From contig NC_089279.1 in NCBI RefSeq assembly GCF_963678975.1, forward strand, positions 25,778,004 through 25,842,003: a stretch of 64,000 nt of DNA, read 5' to 3'. The notes under the pieces are model-generated. The model saw only the letters and a list, made by a program, of their open reading frames with translations, did no database searches and had not been told where the DNA came from. The DNA comes from Dysidea avara. Lineage: Eukaryota > Porifera > Demospongiae > Dictyoceratida > Dysideidae. Both the position numbers and the translations under genes were made by a program. This document shows, piece by piece, positions 36,301 through 47,980 of the stretch. How positions within the stretch are numbered: position 1 is the stretch's first letter; each line of letters begins with the position of its first letter.

Positions 36301-39300
36301 TTTAGAAATTGCAAGTATTAATTGCAGCTTTTTTTCTGTTATTGTAAACCAATAAAATGCTTTGGTTGCTTAAAAAATATTTTCTGCGATTGTTATTAAT
36401 GCTGCTATTATTCTTTGTCAGATTACAAAGGTCAAACATATTGCATTTCCAAGTCTAGGGAATCAATATTTTGTGTTGGATTATGTAGTACAGAGGTTGA
36501 GGTTGTTTTCTAGACAAAAGTGTTGGTAAATGACATTTTGGTCAGATTAGAGAGGATTCTGGATTATGTAGGTGTTGGATTAGAGAGGTTTGACTGTATC
36601 CCCTTTTTTGAATGTTGGTGTGACATTGGATGTTAGCCAGTCTTTTCCTAAGTTAAAAGATTGAGTAAATATTATTTTTAAAAATTGAAGCTATTTCATC
36701 CAACAATACTTGAGAATAAGAGCTGGTATGTTATCAGGACCGCATGATTTGGATGAGTCTAACTCAATCAACTGAGGTTGGAACATTGAGTAAAGGTATT
36801 ATGGGAAGTCCAGACCTTTCAGGAGCATTAAATAGATTTTCTTAAGTAAAAACAGATTGAAGTTGTTTGTTGAAGATCTCAGCCCAGTCTTCAGAATGGT
36901 ACACATTCTACTTTGAGTGGTGCTATTCTGTGAGTATATTTACAAATGATTTTGACATATCAGTTTCTTATACATAGTTTAAGTATACTGTTTCATCTGT
37001 TTCTTGATATTATTATTAATGAGTTACCCATGGTAATTCTTTGGCAGGTCTAGACATTGTTTTTTAGTTATGGCATTATTAATGGCCTGTTTCCAGTTTT
37101 CTTGCACGTTATTGGAATAGGGGTCTGAGAAATGAAATTCACCAGATTTATGTATGTAAGTTGAGTCATGTTACCCCTGTTGTACGTATAGAAATATTGG
37201 ATTTCCAATATCGGTCTAGTGTGACTTTACTCGTACATGTACATGAGTGAGTAGTCTAAAACTGTGCTCTATTTATGTATGTGTGACAACACCCACACCT
37301 CAAACTACAGATTCTTAACAATGTTTCTAGCTTCCCAACTCATTTCAGTCATAATCAAGCATATGCATGCATTATATAGCCTTTTAGTTTCTTATCCTCA
37401 CCCACGTCACTACATCAATGATATGGAATGCAGCCATTAAGCAACTTTCTGAGCTAGTATGTAGCTAACTAGCAGACTACATGCATTCTGAGTCATGTGA
37501 ACTACTAAAATTCAGCCATAATGAATCCATCTTCCCACATTGTTATTTTGAATATTAGAAGTAATAAGTTCATGCGGCCTAATCTCAATGATTTCTGTGC
37601 AATAGCTAATAATAAATCAAATATTATATAGTCATATATAGCTAATAAACATGCATGTATACAATTAGCTTATTGTTTGTACCTCATTTGCCTTGTTTAT
37701 CTCTTCATGAGCAGCTTCCATTTCCTCTTTTCCTTCATCAGGACTCATCTTCACTGTTAAAATGAAGAGTAACCACAACTCTCAAGGAGTTCCCAGTGTA
37801 GGGAGGATTTAACACCCCTGGAGAGTAACCATTACTCTAAAGGAGTAACTGGGGAGTAATGCATGCTCTGAAGGTGGTGTCACTTACTCTTCAGAGTAAT
37901 TGTTATTCTCTTCAGAGTGTTGGTTACTCTCCATGGGGTGTTAAATCCTCCCTACACTGGGAACTCTTCAGAGTGGTGGTTACTCTTTATTATTAACAGT
38001 GTTATAGCCATCATAAAGCATTTTAATACCAAGTATTGCTAATAAAATTGTACCAGCATAATGCGTTAAAGTATTTGGCATGATCACAGTAGCAAATCCC
38101 AAGAACACTGATAAAACTGTCATAAATCCTAGTGCAGAGAGTGCACCTGAGAATACTAAACATCGTGAATGCTGCATGGCAAGAATTACAGCAATGAAGA
38201 AGGTCTTATCACCCAGCTCTGTTACAATTATGACTGATAAGGAAGCCACAAATGCATGGACAAATCCAAAGCTCTGTATCAGAACATCTTCATTTTCTTC
38301 ATTTTTCTATGGGTATAGCAGATTGTTGATCACAGAGTTTTATAACATTACAACATGACATTACAACACGTACAGAAAAATTTAACTAAGAAGCATTATA
38401 CCCATATTAAGTGTCTACAGAAACCGCATGGTATAGCTATTGCCTATAATTGATAACGAACAAATATTATAAAAAACCATTTAATTTGCACAAGTCTAAA
38501 TTCTTGGCAGAATATAAGTCATGCAGTTTTATCACATAGTTATATTCGTAGAATATTGTAGTTATTGACACTTGTTCCTGTGTTTACCTCAGACTCATGT
38601 CAAAAATTGGGGAGATACTTTGCTTAAACTATATATATACTGTATCATTTAACACTCAGTGCATGCATGCAGGCCAAGATATGTGATATACTCAAGTGTA
38701 AAATATATTATATGGGCACACATACATGATGTCGCATGGAATGCAATGGTTTACAGTGTGCTTATTTATGCTATGTTATAGCATTAGCTATGCCTGACTT
38801 ATTGAATTGTATGCTGATGCTTTTCTCTATTCATCCAGCATAATATACTCAAATATACACTAAATTATGAAAAGACACTGAAAAACCGATAAATGCATGG
38901 AGTCACAGATTAGGTAACTCTAACAAGGTAATGACTTAATGGCTCTTATAGACTATATGGTATAGTGCTAGCTATGATTGCATTGGTGAGGCATGACACA
39001 AGCAGTGGATGAGATAATATATTTGTAGTGGCAGTTTTATTAAATGCTGCTATTTACAATTTTCAAGGTTTTTATAGTGTAATAAAATTTAATGCAATCA
39101 CCATCTATTTTACAGCATTTCCGGCAATAAATAAAAGAGAAAAAGAAGAATGTCTTTGCCTTGTTCAAACTGTGGGTAGAGAAGCAAACTCTGCCCAATC
39201 CTGTGACGATGAAATTGTCACCATTTCCGATGCAGCATTACCATGTTGAACACCAATAGCTAGTAACCTTCTGAATCAAGAAATGTGTGTCCCTATTGAT

Positions 39301-39457
39301 TGATTGATTGATTGATTTATATATTTAACCTCTGAGCAATCGGCTACAGCCATTCTTCCTTGCCCGGAGGGACACATTACAATACATAAATAATACACAC
39401 AAAACTAAACAAAGCAAGGTATAACCAATACAAAGACAACCAAGGTAAACAACTTAC

Positions 39458-39542
<85 letters not shown>

Positions 39543-40821
39543 CATGTATATAGTTACAATCATGTTAATGTTATCAAAGGAGTGGGTCACAGTGCCGCTT
39601 AAGGACATCCACGTACTCCAGACTGTTCCATGACTCAGGAACTTGTCCGCCGCACCAGTGAACGTGCATGCACAAAATCTCCAAGCACCCATGGTCTCAA
39701 CACACAGAAGGGAGAAGTAAAAAAGGTGGAGTTGGCAGTTCGCACATGTTGCCATCTGAACCTCAACACCACCACACTGTTTTAGTGCAAAGCTATTTTT
39801 ATTCTGTGATCTCGCATCTGGCAATATTAAATAAATAAATAAATGAAAGTTAAAGAAGAACTAGTACATTGAAAAAAATATTAATTTAAAAATGAAGTAG
39901 GAATCCAGCGGAAGTGTAGAAAAAACATTACCGTATATAGCCTAGCTAAATATTTCGGGGGGGAAATTTTTGCTGTTTTCGCGGTTTTGGGGGTTAGCTA
40001 GCTAGCTACCAGCGAAAATTTTATATGCTTGAAATATTTAGACCTCCATACAGTCTAATACATCTTGGGAGTGTTTGCAAATCTGCGAAAAGTTTAACTT
40101 AGGTGTAGCAATAACATTGCTTAACCTCAAAAAATTTGCCCCTACTAGCTTAGTATACAGTATAGATGGGGCAAGGGTGTCTGAACAGGTAAAGTCCAGA
40201 GCAGGGGGTAAGCCCCGCCACCAAGGAATCAATGATCCCGCACCAAGGAATCAATGACCTCGTCAATAACATGCCATCCGGCCTATGGGGAGCAGTCATT
40301 GTGTAAGTGCTACATATCATGTATTAAACACTATAAAGAACCAGTTATACTGAAGAACTTGCATTTTGTGTCCTGAATCAAATATAGCGGCTACGTAGCG
40401 GTATGCCGGCATGCAACGATATAGCTACATAGACTAGCTAGACATACCTTTAATATAAAAATCAAGCTAAAAATAGCTATCTCATGCACGACTGTAGTAG
40501 ACCAGTCCAAGTTAGGCCACCCTACTTTAAATGTGCACGTTATAGTTATATGGCATGTGGCATTGGTACAGTGTTGACGACTAGCCGACTACACTTCCGG
40601 CAGCGTTTTCTGTATCGATGCTAACTATAACTAGCTATAGATGATACTTCCTCACCTTTTCGATTGATAGTTGATTAATGCTCGTGTTTATGTGAGCATC
40701 GTCCTGGCTTACAATGACCGTCACGCAATGACCAAGAAAAATAATACTTATGAAGTAGATCTTATCCAGTCTGAGCACTTCCACTGATGCGAAGCGAAAG
40801 TGTTGGGTATAGCTACGTATA
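30333..40821 (-). CDS. TMEM165-like: TMEM165/GDT1-family cation transporter, exon disrupted by a MITE
   Basis: Exons: 40821?-40656 (hydrophobic signal-like IYFISIIFLGHCVTVIVS, acidic stretch), 38306-37683 (interrupted by a 250-bp element), 31401-31237, 30512-30333 (stop at 30333-30335). Both family signatures are present: ELGDKTFFIA in exon 2 and AEWGDRSQFAT in exon 3. The last exon reads DPYGVTIGGTIGHALCTALA and ends SPDSE. Members are Golgi Ca2+/Mn2+ transporters coupled to H+, needed for glycosylation. Exon 2 without the element and one copy of its TT duplication is 372 bp and joins MLYDGY to KMSPDEG, matching the vertebrate linker. As it stands the frame meets a TAA at 37980 in the element. 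No in-frame ATG was found in exon 1, so the start is unresolved. Confidence 0.88.
32000..32376. repeat. Degenerate tandem repeat of about 30-40 bp
   Basis: About ten imperfect units around GAGAGTTCAGCTACA followed by AAGTCACCCTGTA. It lies in an intron of the TMEM165-like gene. Any open frame over it is incidental. Confidence 0.8.
32900..33890 (+). mobile_element. LINE reverse-transcriptase fragment
   Basis: Plus-strand frames give LGVPQGTVLGPLMFPFYIND and LCLFADDCLLYR, the RT core with the FADD catalytic box. They are followed by a C-terminal block (RERHKIARLFVFHDI, then an end like IDWNSL in another frame). It finishes in an ATAA-rich tail (about 33863-33884) after CTGCCCAGTAATAATAATAA. 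Frameshifts and stops show it is dead. Probably a CR1/Jockey-like non-LTR element. Confidence 0.8.
35040..36900 (-). mobile_element. LINE reverse-transcriptase fragment, interrupted
   Basis: On the minus strand, DWLTSNVTPTFKKGD at about 36590-36640 and CTDFHKVFDTIPYQNSL at about 35350-35405 are RT palm motifs in the expected order. Between them lies a hAT element (35507-36207). Stops throughout. It occupies the long intron of the TMEM165-like gene. Confidence 0.65.
35507..36207. mobile_element. hAT element with 8-bp target duplication
   Basis: The ends CAAGGGCGTCA and TGACACCCCTG are inverted, and TTTGTCAC is duplicated exactly at 35499-35506 and 36208-36215. TIR style and 8-bp duplication are hAT hallmarks. 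No transposase was recognised in its 701 bp. It sits inside the LINE fragment, so it is younger than that fragment. Confidence 0.85.
37752..38001. mobile_element. CACTG-ended hairpin MITE in a TMEM165 exon
   Basis: The ends CACTGTTAAAATGAAGAGTA and its mirrored partner (ATTAACAGTG) start arms of about 70-80 bp that include GGGAGGATTTAACACCCC and its complement. TT is duplicated on both sides (37750-37751 and 38002-38003). Internal variants of GAGTAACC and ACTCTTCAGAGT repeat. CACTG tips with a 2-bp duplication suggest a CMC-type transposase, which is inference. Confidence 0.8.
39459..39540. repeat. (CA)n microsatellite
   Basis: About 80 bp of pure CA in an intron of the TMEM165-like gene. 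Confidence 0.97.
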
Positions 40822-40865
40822 CTGTAAAATGCAAACAGTGACTATATAGTTATAGCCAAAAGCAT

Positions 40866-41229
40866 AGGCGGCGGAAAGGGGGGGGCTAGGGGGCTAAAGC
40901 CCCCCTTCGTGCTGAGGGGGGGCTTAGCCCCCCCTCAGAATGATATCACACCGAAATTATCTTTCTTGAAGACCGTGATAAAGATCGAGATACTCTAATA
41001 GAGCAGTCACTCTAATAAAGTAGTCAGTGTGTAGCGAGCTATGTAAGGATTTTTATGTAGTTTATCAGCTAGAAATGGTAGCTGGTGAGGTGGAAAACTC
41101 TTGTCAGTTGGTTGTGACCTTTTTTTTTTTTTTTTTTTTTTTTTTTGGTCTCACCTTACCAAACTATAGAAATAAGTCTGGGTCAGCCCAGCGGAGCCCC
41201 CCCTCATATCAACTACTTCCTCCGCCGCT
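40866..41229. mobile_element. Short TIR element with GGCGGCGGA ends
   Basis: AGGCGGCGGA at the left and TCCGCCGC at the right are inverted. GC-rich subterminal DNA contains a small hairpin (GGGGGGCTAAAGCCCCCC-like), the CTCTAATAGAGCAGTC motif pair and a T-run. Non-coding. Confidence 0.6.
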
Positions 41230-41739
41230 GGGCCCAAAAGCCAAGAGAGATGCGTCGTTGTTAATTGTCTATATCATATGATGTATATTATTATGCATGC
41301 ATGTCATGATGCATGCACGATAAGATGCATGCTATGGTCACGTGTTATACTTAGCTATACGTATACTGTATATTTTATTTTAAAGGCTTTTTAATTCAGC
41401 AAGTCTGGGTACGCATACAGTAATTACAACTATATTGTTTAACTATCCATCTAGGGACCTGCAAGGAGGCAACAAGTTAGCCTGTGGCACAGGGAATCAA
41501 CCGCCTGAACCTGAATACTATGCTGAATGCAGAAAAAGCTCCCAGACCAGGTGGTGACTTGATCCACATGTAGACAGCTTGCAGTCCAGGCATGTAAGTG
41601 CCTGAGGAGCCACACCGACAGCCTGGGATCCAGGATCCTCTCCGCAACTACAGTATTTATAGATTTATAGTTACACACACAATTAAAAATTAATTACAAC
41701 TATACATATACTTATACATAACTTAAAAGTTTCTGCTTA

Positions 41740-42440
41740 TGTTATCAAAGTTGTGAGGGGATGGGAATGGCACCTTGAACATGGGCACAGAAATGTAGAC
41801 TGCATGAATTATTAGGATCAAAGTAGATGAGAAAATGATTGAGCATGAATGATTTCAGCTGTCTTTTGATGGTGTCCAATTGAGATTGGTAATTGGTAGG
41901 GCATTCCATAGATTGTAATGACAGAAACAAGAATGTCTTGTGACATTGTTCAAAGATAGCATGTGTTTCAGTTCAGTCCTAGTTTTAAAAGTTGAGTATT
42001 TCCATGCAGAGAAAAAGATAATGTAGCTAAATTAATTGTTAATGTTGAAACTGACAGTTGGATTTTTCAAGGATTTGATGAATAATATCATGTCATCTCA
42101 TATCAGTTGATACATAAGTGGTAAATATTTGAGTTTGATTAGTCACTGTCGATATAATCATTGGTAAAGTCATTCAGAATATATTTGGTTGCATGTGAAT
42201 TCTCTTAGGAGTGTTGATATCAGTAATAAGATAAGGGAAAATAGTAAGGTACAAATTAATGATAAGTAGAGCTTGTTTTTGATTTCTAATGCATGGGATG
42301 ATCTAAAAATACAATGGACGAGACCTAAGGTTCTATATGCTTTGGATGAGATGTAAATGTAATGAGAGATTATTAGGAATGATGATTCCAAAGGTTATGG
42401 TGGCTGTCTAGCTTGGGATTTCAAACTGATCAATATAGTA
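41740..42440 (-). mobile_element. LINE 3' end fragment
   Basis: The minus strand reads LFLSLQSMECPTNYQ, IKRQLKSFMLNHFLIYFDPN and NSCSLHFCAHV, a layout typical of the extreme C-terminus of L2/CR1-like ORF2 proteins (WNxLPxx...FKRxLxxxL...FDP). The upstream RT core is missing or unreadable. Confidence 0.55.
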
Positions 42441-43406
42441 GTTGGTGTTCATTGTAGACCTGAAAGAAAAGTATGTTCCGGGTACTAGGCTAACTCTGAG
42501 CTCATACAGATATACATTAGTAGACTATGTACACTGCAGGGACATCTACCATACCACAAATAACCATCATCACATGACTGCATGGTCAGCAATTTTTATT
42601 GTCATGTCATTGTGGAAAAATAACCTTTGTGGTGACAAATAATAATAATAACAATTAGTGCAATGCATGTATGATAGGGGTATTATTTCAGAAGCTATAC
42701 GGAATTATTGTAAAGTTATGATGTAAACCACAACAACAATGTACTGCTTTGATATAATTCCAAGAAATTATACACAATGACAATGTGCCATATAGACATG
42801 TAAAACATATTATTCACTCCCAAAGTTTGGACTAAAAGTTGAATCTTTTACTCAAAATCAGAACAAATTTAATCAATCTGTTTAGTACAATGAACAAAAG
42901 ATCTGGCATTCTAAGTTAATTACAATTTTGCATGCATATCAGCATAGTATATGTAAGTGCAGTATATGTGATATAAATGCATGCATGCACATTATCCATA
43001 CACACGTACATATACATTTTTTGCACACTTTTGATGTCTATTGAAAATGTTTTGTGCACAGATTCCAATAATTATACTGTGAAGCCAAAATGGGCTGATT
43101 TCAATAACAACAAAAGAATCACCATGTATATATTTAAATATTATGTGACTGCATGTGTAATATCAAAATTAAAGGATTGCATAAATCCAAGCTGAGGAGT
43201 CAAAACCTCATGGCTACTAATAGTTCACATAGCATACCGTATGGGCTCTTAGCAGAAAATTCCCTATTAACTACATGTACACCACATGACATATTGACCA
43301 AAAATAAACAATCAGCAATGTGCTATATATAGCAGGGATTATACGTTTATTAGTAAGGGTCAGCAAATCTAGTTATAGTGGTAAGAAATTACAAATAACT
43401 TTTATC
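42441..43406. other. 5' flank of the MPEG1-like gene
   Basis: AT-rich DNA without recognised coding sequence. The open frame of the next gene extends upstream to 43320, but that part has no similarity to the family and is probably leader. Confidence 0.4.
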
Positions 43407-45134
43407 ATGGATACTAAGGTAGCCCTTCTCCTATTATTAGCTGCATCACACACAGCAAAGTGCAGTACACACATGTCTCAGTGTGAAGTTGATAGCAGTG
43501 AAGAATTATCTTTGAGCAGAATGAAAGTGCTGCCTGGAGTTGGTTGGGACAATCTGCGCAATATGGACATGAGTTTGGTATTTGAATATGACTATACTAA
43601 CTGTCAGTTAACTAGTGATAGGAAATTTCTACTCCCTGATGGATATTTTGCCATCCCCATCCAGCAAAGTGATGTTGAAACAATATCTGAGCTGTTTACC
43701 CATTGGGACAATTACACTAGTTTAACATCAGCCTCCATTAATACAGAAGAAAGTACATACTCAAGGATTGCTGGCAAGTTCTCATATGACTACATTAAGA
43801 TGAAGGCGAGCATGTACAATGACAAATCATTTGTTGCTCGAACTCAAGTAAGACGCAAACTTTATACTATACGTTTAATTACTGGCACAGCACTACACCC
43901 TACTTTCAAATCACGATTATTGGACATTGCTGATTATATGGCACAGAATGAAACTGAAATTGTTCAGTATCTGTCGGAACTGCTGGTTCGTGACTATGGC
44001 ACACATTACACATCAGTAGTTCATGTTGGAGCCATACTAGCACAAGAAGATTATATTAAAAGCACATTTATAGAGGATATTGAGGAAACAAAACAAACAT
44101 TAACAGCCTCTGTTAGCACTAATTTTATGAGCAAAATTGGATTTAGTACAGAGACCAGCCATACTACTGATTCAAATTCTACACAGTCATACCTATCACA
44201 GCTTATGTCTTCTCATATAAGAACATATGGTGGACCTCCATATGGAGACAATTTCAGTATAAGCAATTGGGACAATGATTTGGATGATAATTTAGCAGCA
44301 ATTGACAGGGAAGGAGAGTTACTTCATTTTGCCATCACCCCAGAATCACTACATGAGCTCTCACCCACACAGACACAAGAATTAGGGTCGTATGTTGAAA
44401 AGGCTGTTACCAGGTATTACAAGTACAACACACAATATGGCTGCACAAATCCTAGTTTTGAGGGGTTTTATTTTGGTGCTACTGTTGATGATGGATCGTG
44501 CCAGGCCCCAGCAGCCAATTTTAGATTTGGAGGTATCTATCAAACTTGTATGAATCAACAAAACAAGAATGCTGTGAAATTATGTCAACAATGGCACCTT
44601 ACACAGACAAATCCGATAACTGGTGACCATACCTGCCCACCCAACTATGAGCCTATCTTGCTGTATAGTGGAAAAAAGAGCATTGGTGCTGCTATAGTTT
44701 TCTACAAACTATTCTGGTGTGTGGCTACTGCAAAAGTTCTTGATCAATCTGGCTACCTATTTGGAGGTATGTATAATTCTATAATGATGAATCCACTTAC
44801 TCATTCCAAGTCATGTCCCAATCAATTTTACCCCCTAAAATTTGGACAAGATACAAAAATTTGCGTGAGTAGAGATTATGAACTAGGCCTTGCTTTGTCT
44901 ACTCCATTTGGTGGATTTGAAAGCTGTCATGCAGGAAATCCATTGGCGATGTCTTCTGGTTTCAAAGGATTAGATTTTCTCAAATTTGAGCCAAGTGATT
45001 GGCCTCACAGATGTCCTGGTGGTTACACACCACACTTAGCTGGCATAGAAAAATCCTGTGAGATCAACTATTGTGTGAAGGCAGGCTCACTGAATGTGCC
45101 TAGTCTTGCACCTATTATGCGACCTCCTTTCTAG
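43407..45134 (+). CDS. MPEG1-like: MPEG1/perforin-2-like MACPF protein, ends at in-frame TAG
   Basis: Single-exon frame of 575 codons. I chose the ATG at 43407 because it opens a signal peptide (MDTKVALLLLLAASHTAKC); the frame upstream to 43320 lacks one. The MACPF domain covers about residues 25-350, with the signature YGTHY at 197-201. The following part has the cysteine pattern of the MPEG1 P2 domain (FRFGGIYQTC, PITGDHTCPPNYEP). Family members are pore-forming immune effectors of phagocytes that sit as type I membrane proteins in endosomes, facing the lumen. Here TAG (45132-45134) comes just after a proline-rich juxtamembrane segment. The same frame stays open for 87 more codons to TGA at 45396, encoding a hydrophobic helix and a tail. 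The product would be secreted unless the stop is bypassed. Vertebrate MPEG1 coding sequence is also intronless. Confidence 0.9.
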   Translation: MDTKVALLLLLAASHTAKCSTHMSQCEVDSSEELSLSRMKVLPGVGWDNLRNMDMSLVFEYDYTNCQLTSDRKFLLPDGYFAIPIQQSDVETISELFTHWDNYTSLTSASINTEESTYSRIAGKFSYDYIKMKASMYNDKSFVARTQVRRKLYTIRLITGTALHPTFKSRLLDIADYMAQNETEIVQYLSELLVRDYGTHYTSVVHVGAILAQEDYIKSTFIEDIEETKQTLTASVSTNFMSKIGFSTETSHTTDSNSTQSYLSQLMSSHIRTYGGPPYGDNFSISNWDNDLDDNLAAIDREGELLHFAITPESLHELSPTQTQELGSYVEKAVTRYYKYNTQYGCTNPSFEGFYFGATVDDGSCQAPAANFRFGGIYQTCMNQQNKNAVKLCQQWHLTQTNPITGDHTCPPNYEPILLYSGKKSIGAAIVFYKLFWCVATAKVLDQSGYLFGGMYNSIMMNPLTHSKSCPNQFYPLKFGQDTKICVSRDYELGLALSTPFGGFESCHAGNPLAMSSGFKGLDFLKFEPSDWPHRCPGGYTPHLAGIEKSCEINYCVKAGSLNVPSLAPIMRPPF

Positions 45135-45398
45135 GCAGCACCCACTTACCCAGACTATCCTATTTCTCACCGCTTTGGTGGCAGCAGCGCATCTCACAAT
45201 AGAAGAACTATTACTGCAATTATCTTCATTTCCACTGTAGTAGTTGGCTATATCCTTATAGTCTCAATGTGTGGGATGTACTTGTCCAGCGATGCAACAA
45301 TATGGAGAAAAGTACCAGCTCTTATTTTGCAGACTGTGTCTGTTTGTGTTGTCAGTATTGTTGAGTATGCTATATTAATTATGTGGTATGATAATTGA
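45135..45398 (+). pseudogene. Detached transmembrane tail of the MPEG1-like gene
   Basis: Frame continuous with the gene above, beyond its TAG. It has a hydrophilic stretch, a helix (ITAIIFISTVVVGYILIVSM) and a second hydrophobic stretch before TGA. No start of its own is evident. It matches the position of the MPEG1 transmembrane helix. A polypyrimidine run ending CTTTCTAG lies directly before it and could act as a splice acceptor, but I see no good donor that would keep frame. Confidence 0.65.
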
Positions 45399-47288
45399 AT
45401 CTAACAATACTTTAATGAAGTAGATAACAAGGTTGATACATAGCTATAGATCTATGAAAACTCGATATGATTTTGGAAGCTGGTTCTTAAAACTAATACA
45501 AAATTTTATTGCTACCAAATGCTGTATATGTGTATGGCTAAATTACAAAGAAGTGTTTACATGGAATTGAAATGCTTGTGGTTTTCAACTAAGGTTTTGA
45601 TTAATGAAGGAAGGTACATACCAATGAAAATCTAGGCAAAAATGTTCGCCATTGCAAGACAAGCCAATGTGCATGTGTACTATTTTTTTAAATTGTGAAA
45701 TACGAGCACTAGTATATATTTGTTCACAGGGGTCTCAGGGCTTCAAGTAAAATGGCCCTCAGACCTTCACATTGCATGCTAAAAATTCATGCAGTGAATT
45801 GCATTCACACTTCCCTCTACAGCTGTACTGTATGTTACATGTGTGATTTCTTTGGGGTGTTGATCGCCCCCTGGGTGCATTGGCAATTGCCGTCTGCCCA
45901 GTAACAATAAATAAATAAATAAATAGTAAGCACTTCTAGGTATTTGCAAACCACACCACAAATAATTTCCATCCAACACTTATGTCTTCTGCCAATTGAG
46001 GGGGACCTTAAACTTAGTTTTGCCTAGCCCACCAAGACCAACCCTGATTTACAACTTCTTATTTTGAAGAAACAGCAATGCCATAATGTTTGTTTTCAAT
46101 ATACACAGATTGCCTAGCTACTGAGCCTAATGGTAAGGTCGGCTCTGGGTGCAACCAAAATATGGCTACAACAAATCAAATTATAATGTGACATGATGAA
46201 GCTGTTATACTGACATTATCATAATTGCAGCCATTTCTTGGCCATAACCTTTGATATTGCTGTGTGATAATGCAGGTATGCTTAAACCTGGCTACGTATA
46301 TACTTTGGCAACCCTCTAAATAGGTCACCAAAGTCTTCTAAATGCTGCTAAGTTCTGACTGATGTTTTGGACTCGCAAGTTTTAAGCTAGAAGAAACTAA
46401 CACTCCAGTCCAGTACACTCTGGCATGGTGTGGAACCACTATAATTCACACATTGCATGGAATAGCATCACTGACCTTTTCCACATTAACTATATAACAT
46501 CATTTTCAAAAACAACATTCAGCTATTGATTAATTTGTGAAAGAATTCACTGGGTATAGAGCACATCAAGCCCATAAGAGCACCTTAAACTACAAAAAAA
46601 AATACACACACGCATGAATAATTTTGCAGTTTTAAACTTTGCGTATTATTCATTTATAATATATAGTAGATATGTTTGTCTGCAATGGAAGTACACCTTG
46701 CAAGATGTTGTGCATTTAGGTGGATGATGTAATGCAGCAATGGTTGCTATATAATCCAATATGATGCATCTTTGGGGCCCTGGACACTTACTATACAATA
46801 CCTACAGATTTGTATTTATAACCTTGCAAATATTGTTTGAATTGATTGTGGACTTCTGATTGCAAAATGTTGCTAACTATGTATGTTGCAGCACTTTTTC
46901 CTCTTTGAGAATTGAGTACTAAATTAACCAGCTTTATACCTGACCATATACTACCTGAACATCACCTTGCTACCTTATTTCACAAGTTACTTCCCTGGGA
47001 ATAGAACCAGTAAACTTATGCACATTAGTAATTTTAGAATGCTGCAATGCAGGAGAGGTAAGAAAAGATTTAATACTGTGTACTGTATCAGGTTATGGGC
47101 TATAGCTATTAACAAGTCTTCTGATAGTTCAGTAAATGAAATTATTGAATCTAGTATTCACAATGCACTGTATAGTAACATGGGTCAGTTCATTAATTTC
47201 TCACTGACATGCAATAACCCCAACAATCTTTTTAAAATGCCCACACATCACAATCATAATCATGCATCCCATTCCACCATGATCAATT
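45399..47288. other. Intergenic, repeat tail only
   Basis: A short LINE/SINE-like tail at about 45893-45925 (TCTGCCCAGTAACAATAAAT) matches the tail at 33855. A 132-codon open frame at 46967-47365 has no recognisable domain and runs into a tandem repeat, so I do not call it. Confidence 0.45.
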
Positions 47289-47412
47289 CACCTGTGGAAA
47301 TGAGCACATGGCAATCCACTTTATTTTCAAATATAACATCCATGCATATGCACCTGTGGAAATGAGCACATGACAATCCACTTTATTTTCAAATATAGCA
47401 TCCATGCATATG
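47289..47412. repeat. 62-bp tandem duplication, two units
   Basis: CACCTGTGGAAATGAGCACA begins both units (47289 and 47351). They differ at a few positions and end in CATCCATGCATATG. Confidence 0.9.
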
Positions 47413-47416
47413 CATG

Positions 47417-47980
47417 TGTGACCCAGTCTGGGAAAAGGGGCCTTATCGCCTTTTTAAAAGTATCGAGATGTGCCAGTTTTAAGTGTTTAGTGTGTTGTAA
47501 TGGTTGAAGCTACATGTATCAAGTTTTCGAATTTTTTATACCAATCCACTGTTCAAGTAGCCAGCAGCTAAGTTTCCCACCATTTTAGATAGTTTTTAAA
47601 CTGAGGTTGGCTGTATCTGGTGAGCTCCAAAAGGGGAGGGAGGAGGGGGCCCGGAAGAAGGACAAGAGGTTGTTTTAAAAATTGAAAAGGAAGGCATAGG
47701 GATGAATTAGGCCAAGTTATGGGCCGTTCAGGTCTCAAAACTGGCTTAAATGAAAGGAAATTTACAGCATAGGTCTTTATTGAACACCACGGAGCTGTAC
47801 ATCCATATACAGCCACCCTCAGGCTAACCAGAGCTCCATTAGTGCCCCACACTGCATGTATGTGGATCGCCACTGGGCTTGGGAAAAGCAGATAGTTTAT
47901 TCATGTAGCTCTGTGTTCTTGGTGAAAAATCAAATCTGCTGACATGGGTGATAAGACCTGTTTTCCCAGACTGGGTCACA
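47417..47980. mobile_element. TIR element with TGTGACCCAGTCTGGGAAAA ends, copy 2
   Basis: The left end TGTGACCCAGTCTGGGAAAA and its exact reverse complement at the right end (47961-47980) are perfect over 20 bp, followed by GGCCTTATCGCC and GGTGATAAGACC. The interior matches 15994-16621. No clear target duplication or transposase. Confidence 0.8.

Noticed and set aside
39405-39824. 139-codon minus-strand frame
   Set aside because: A large part is poly-VC from a CA microsatellite; the rest has no recognisable domain.
46967-47365. 132-codon plus-strand frame
   Set aside because: No domain, no conserved neighbours, and it runs into a 62-bp tandem duplication.
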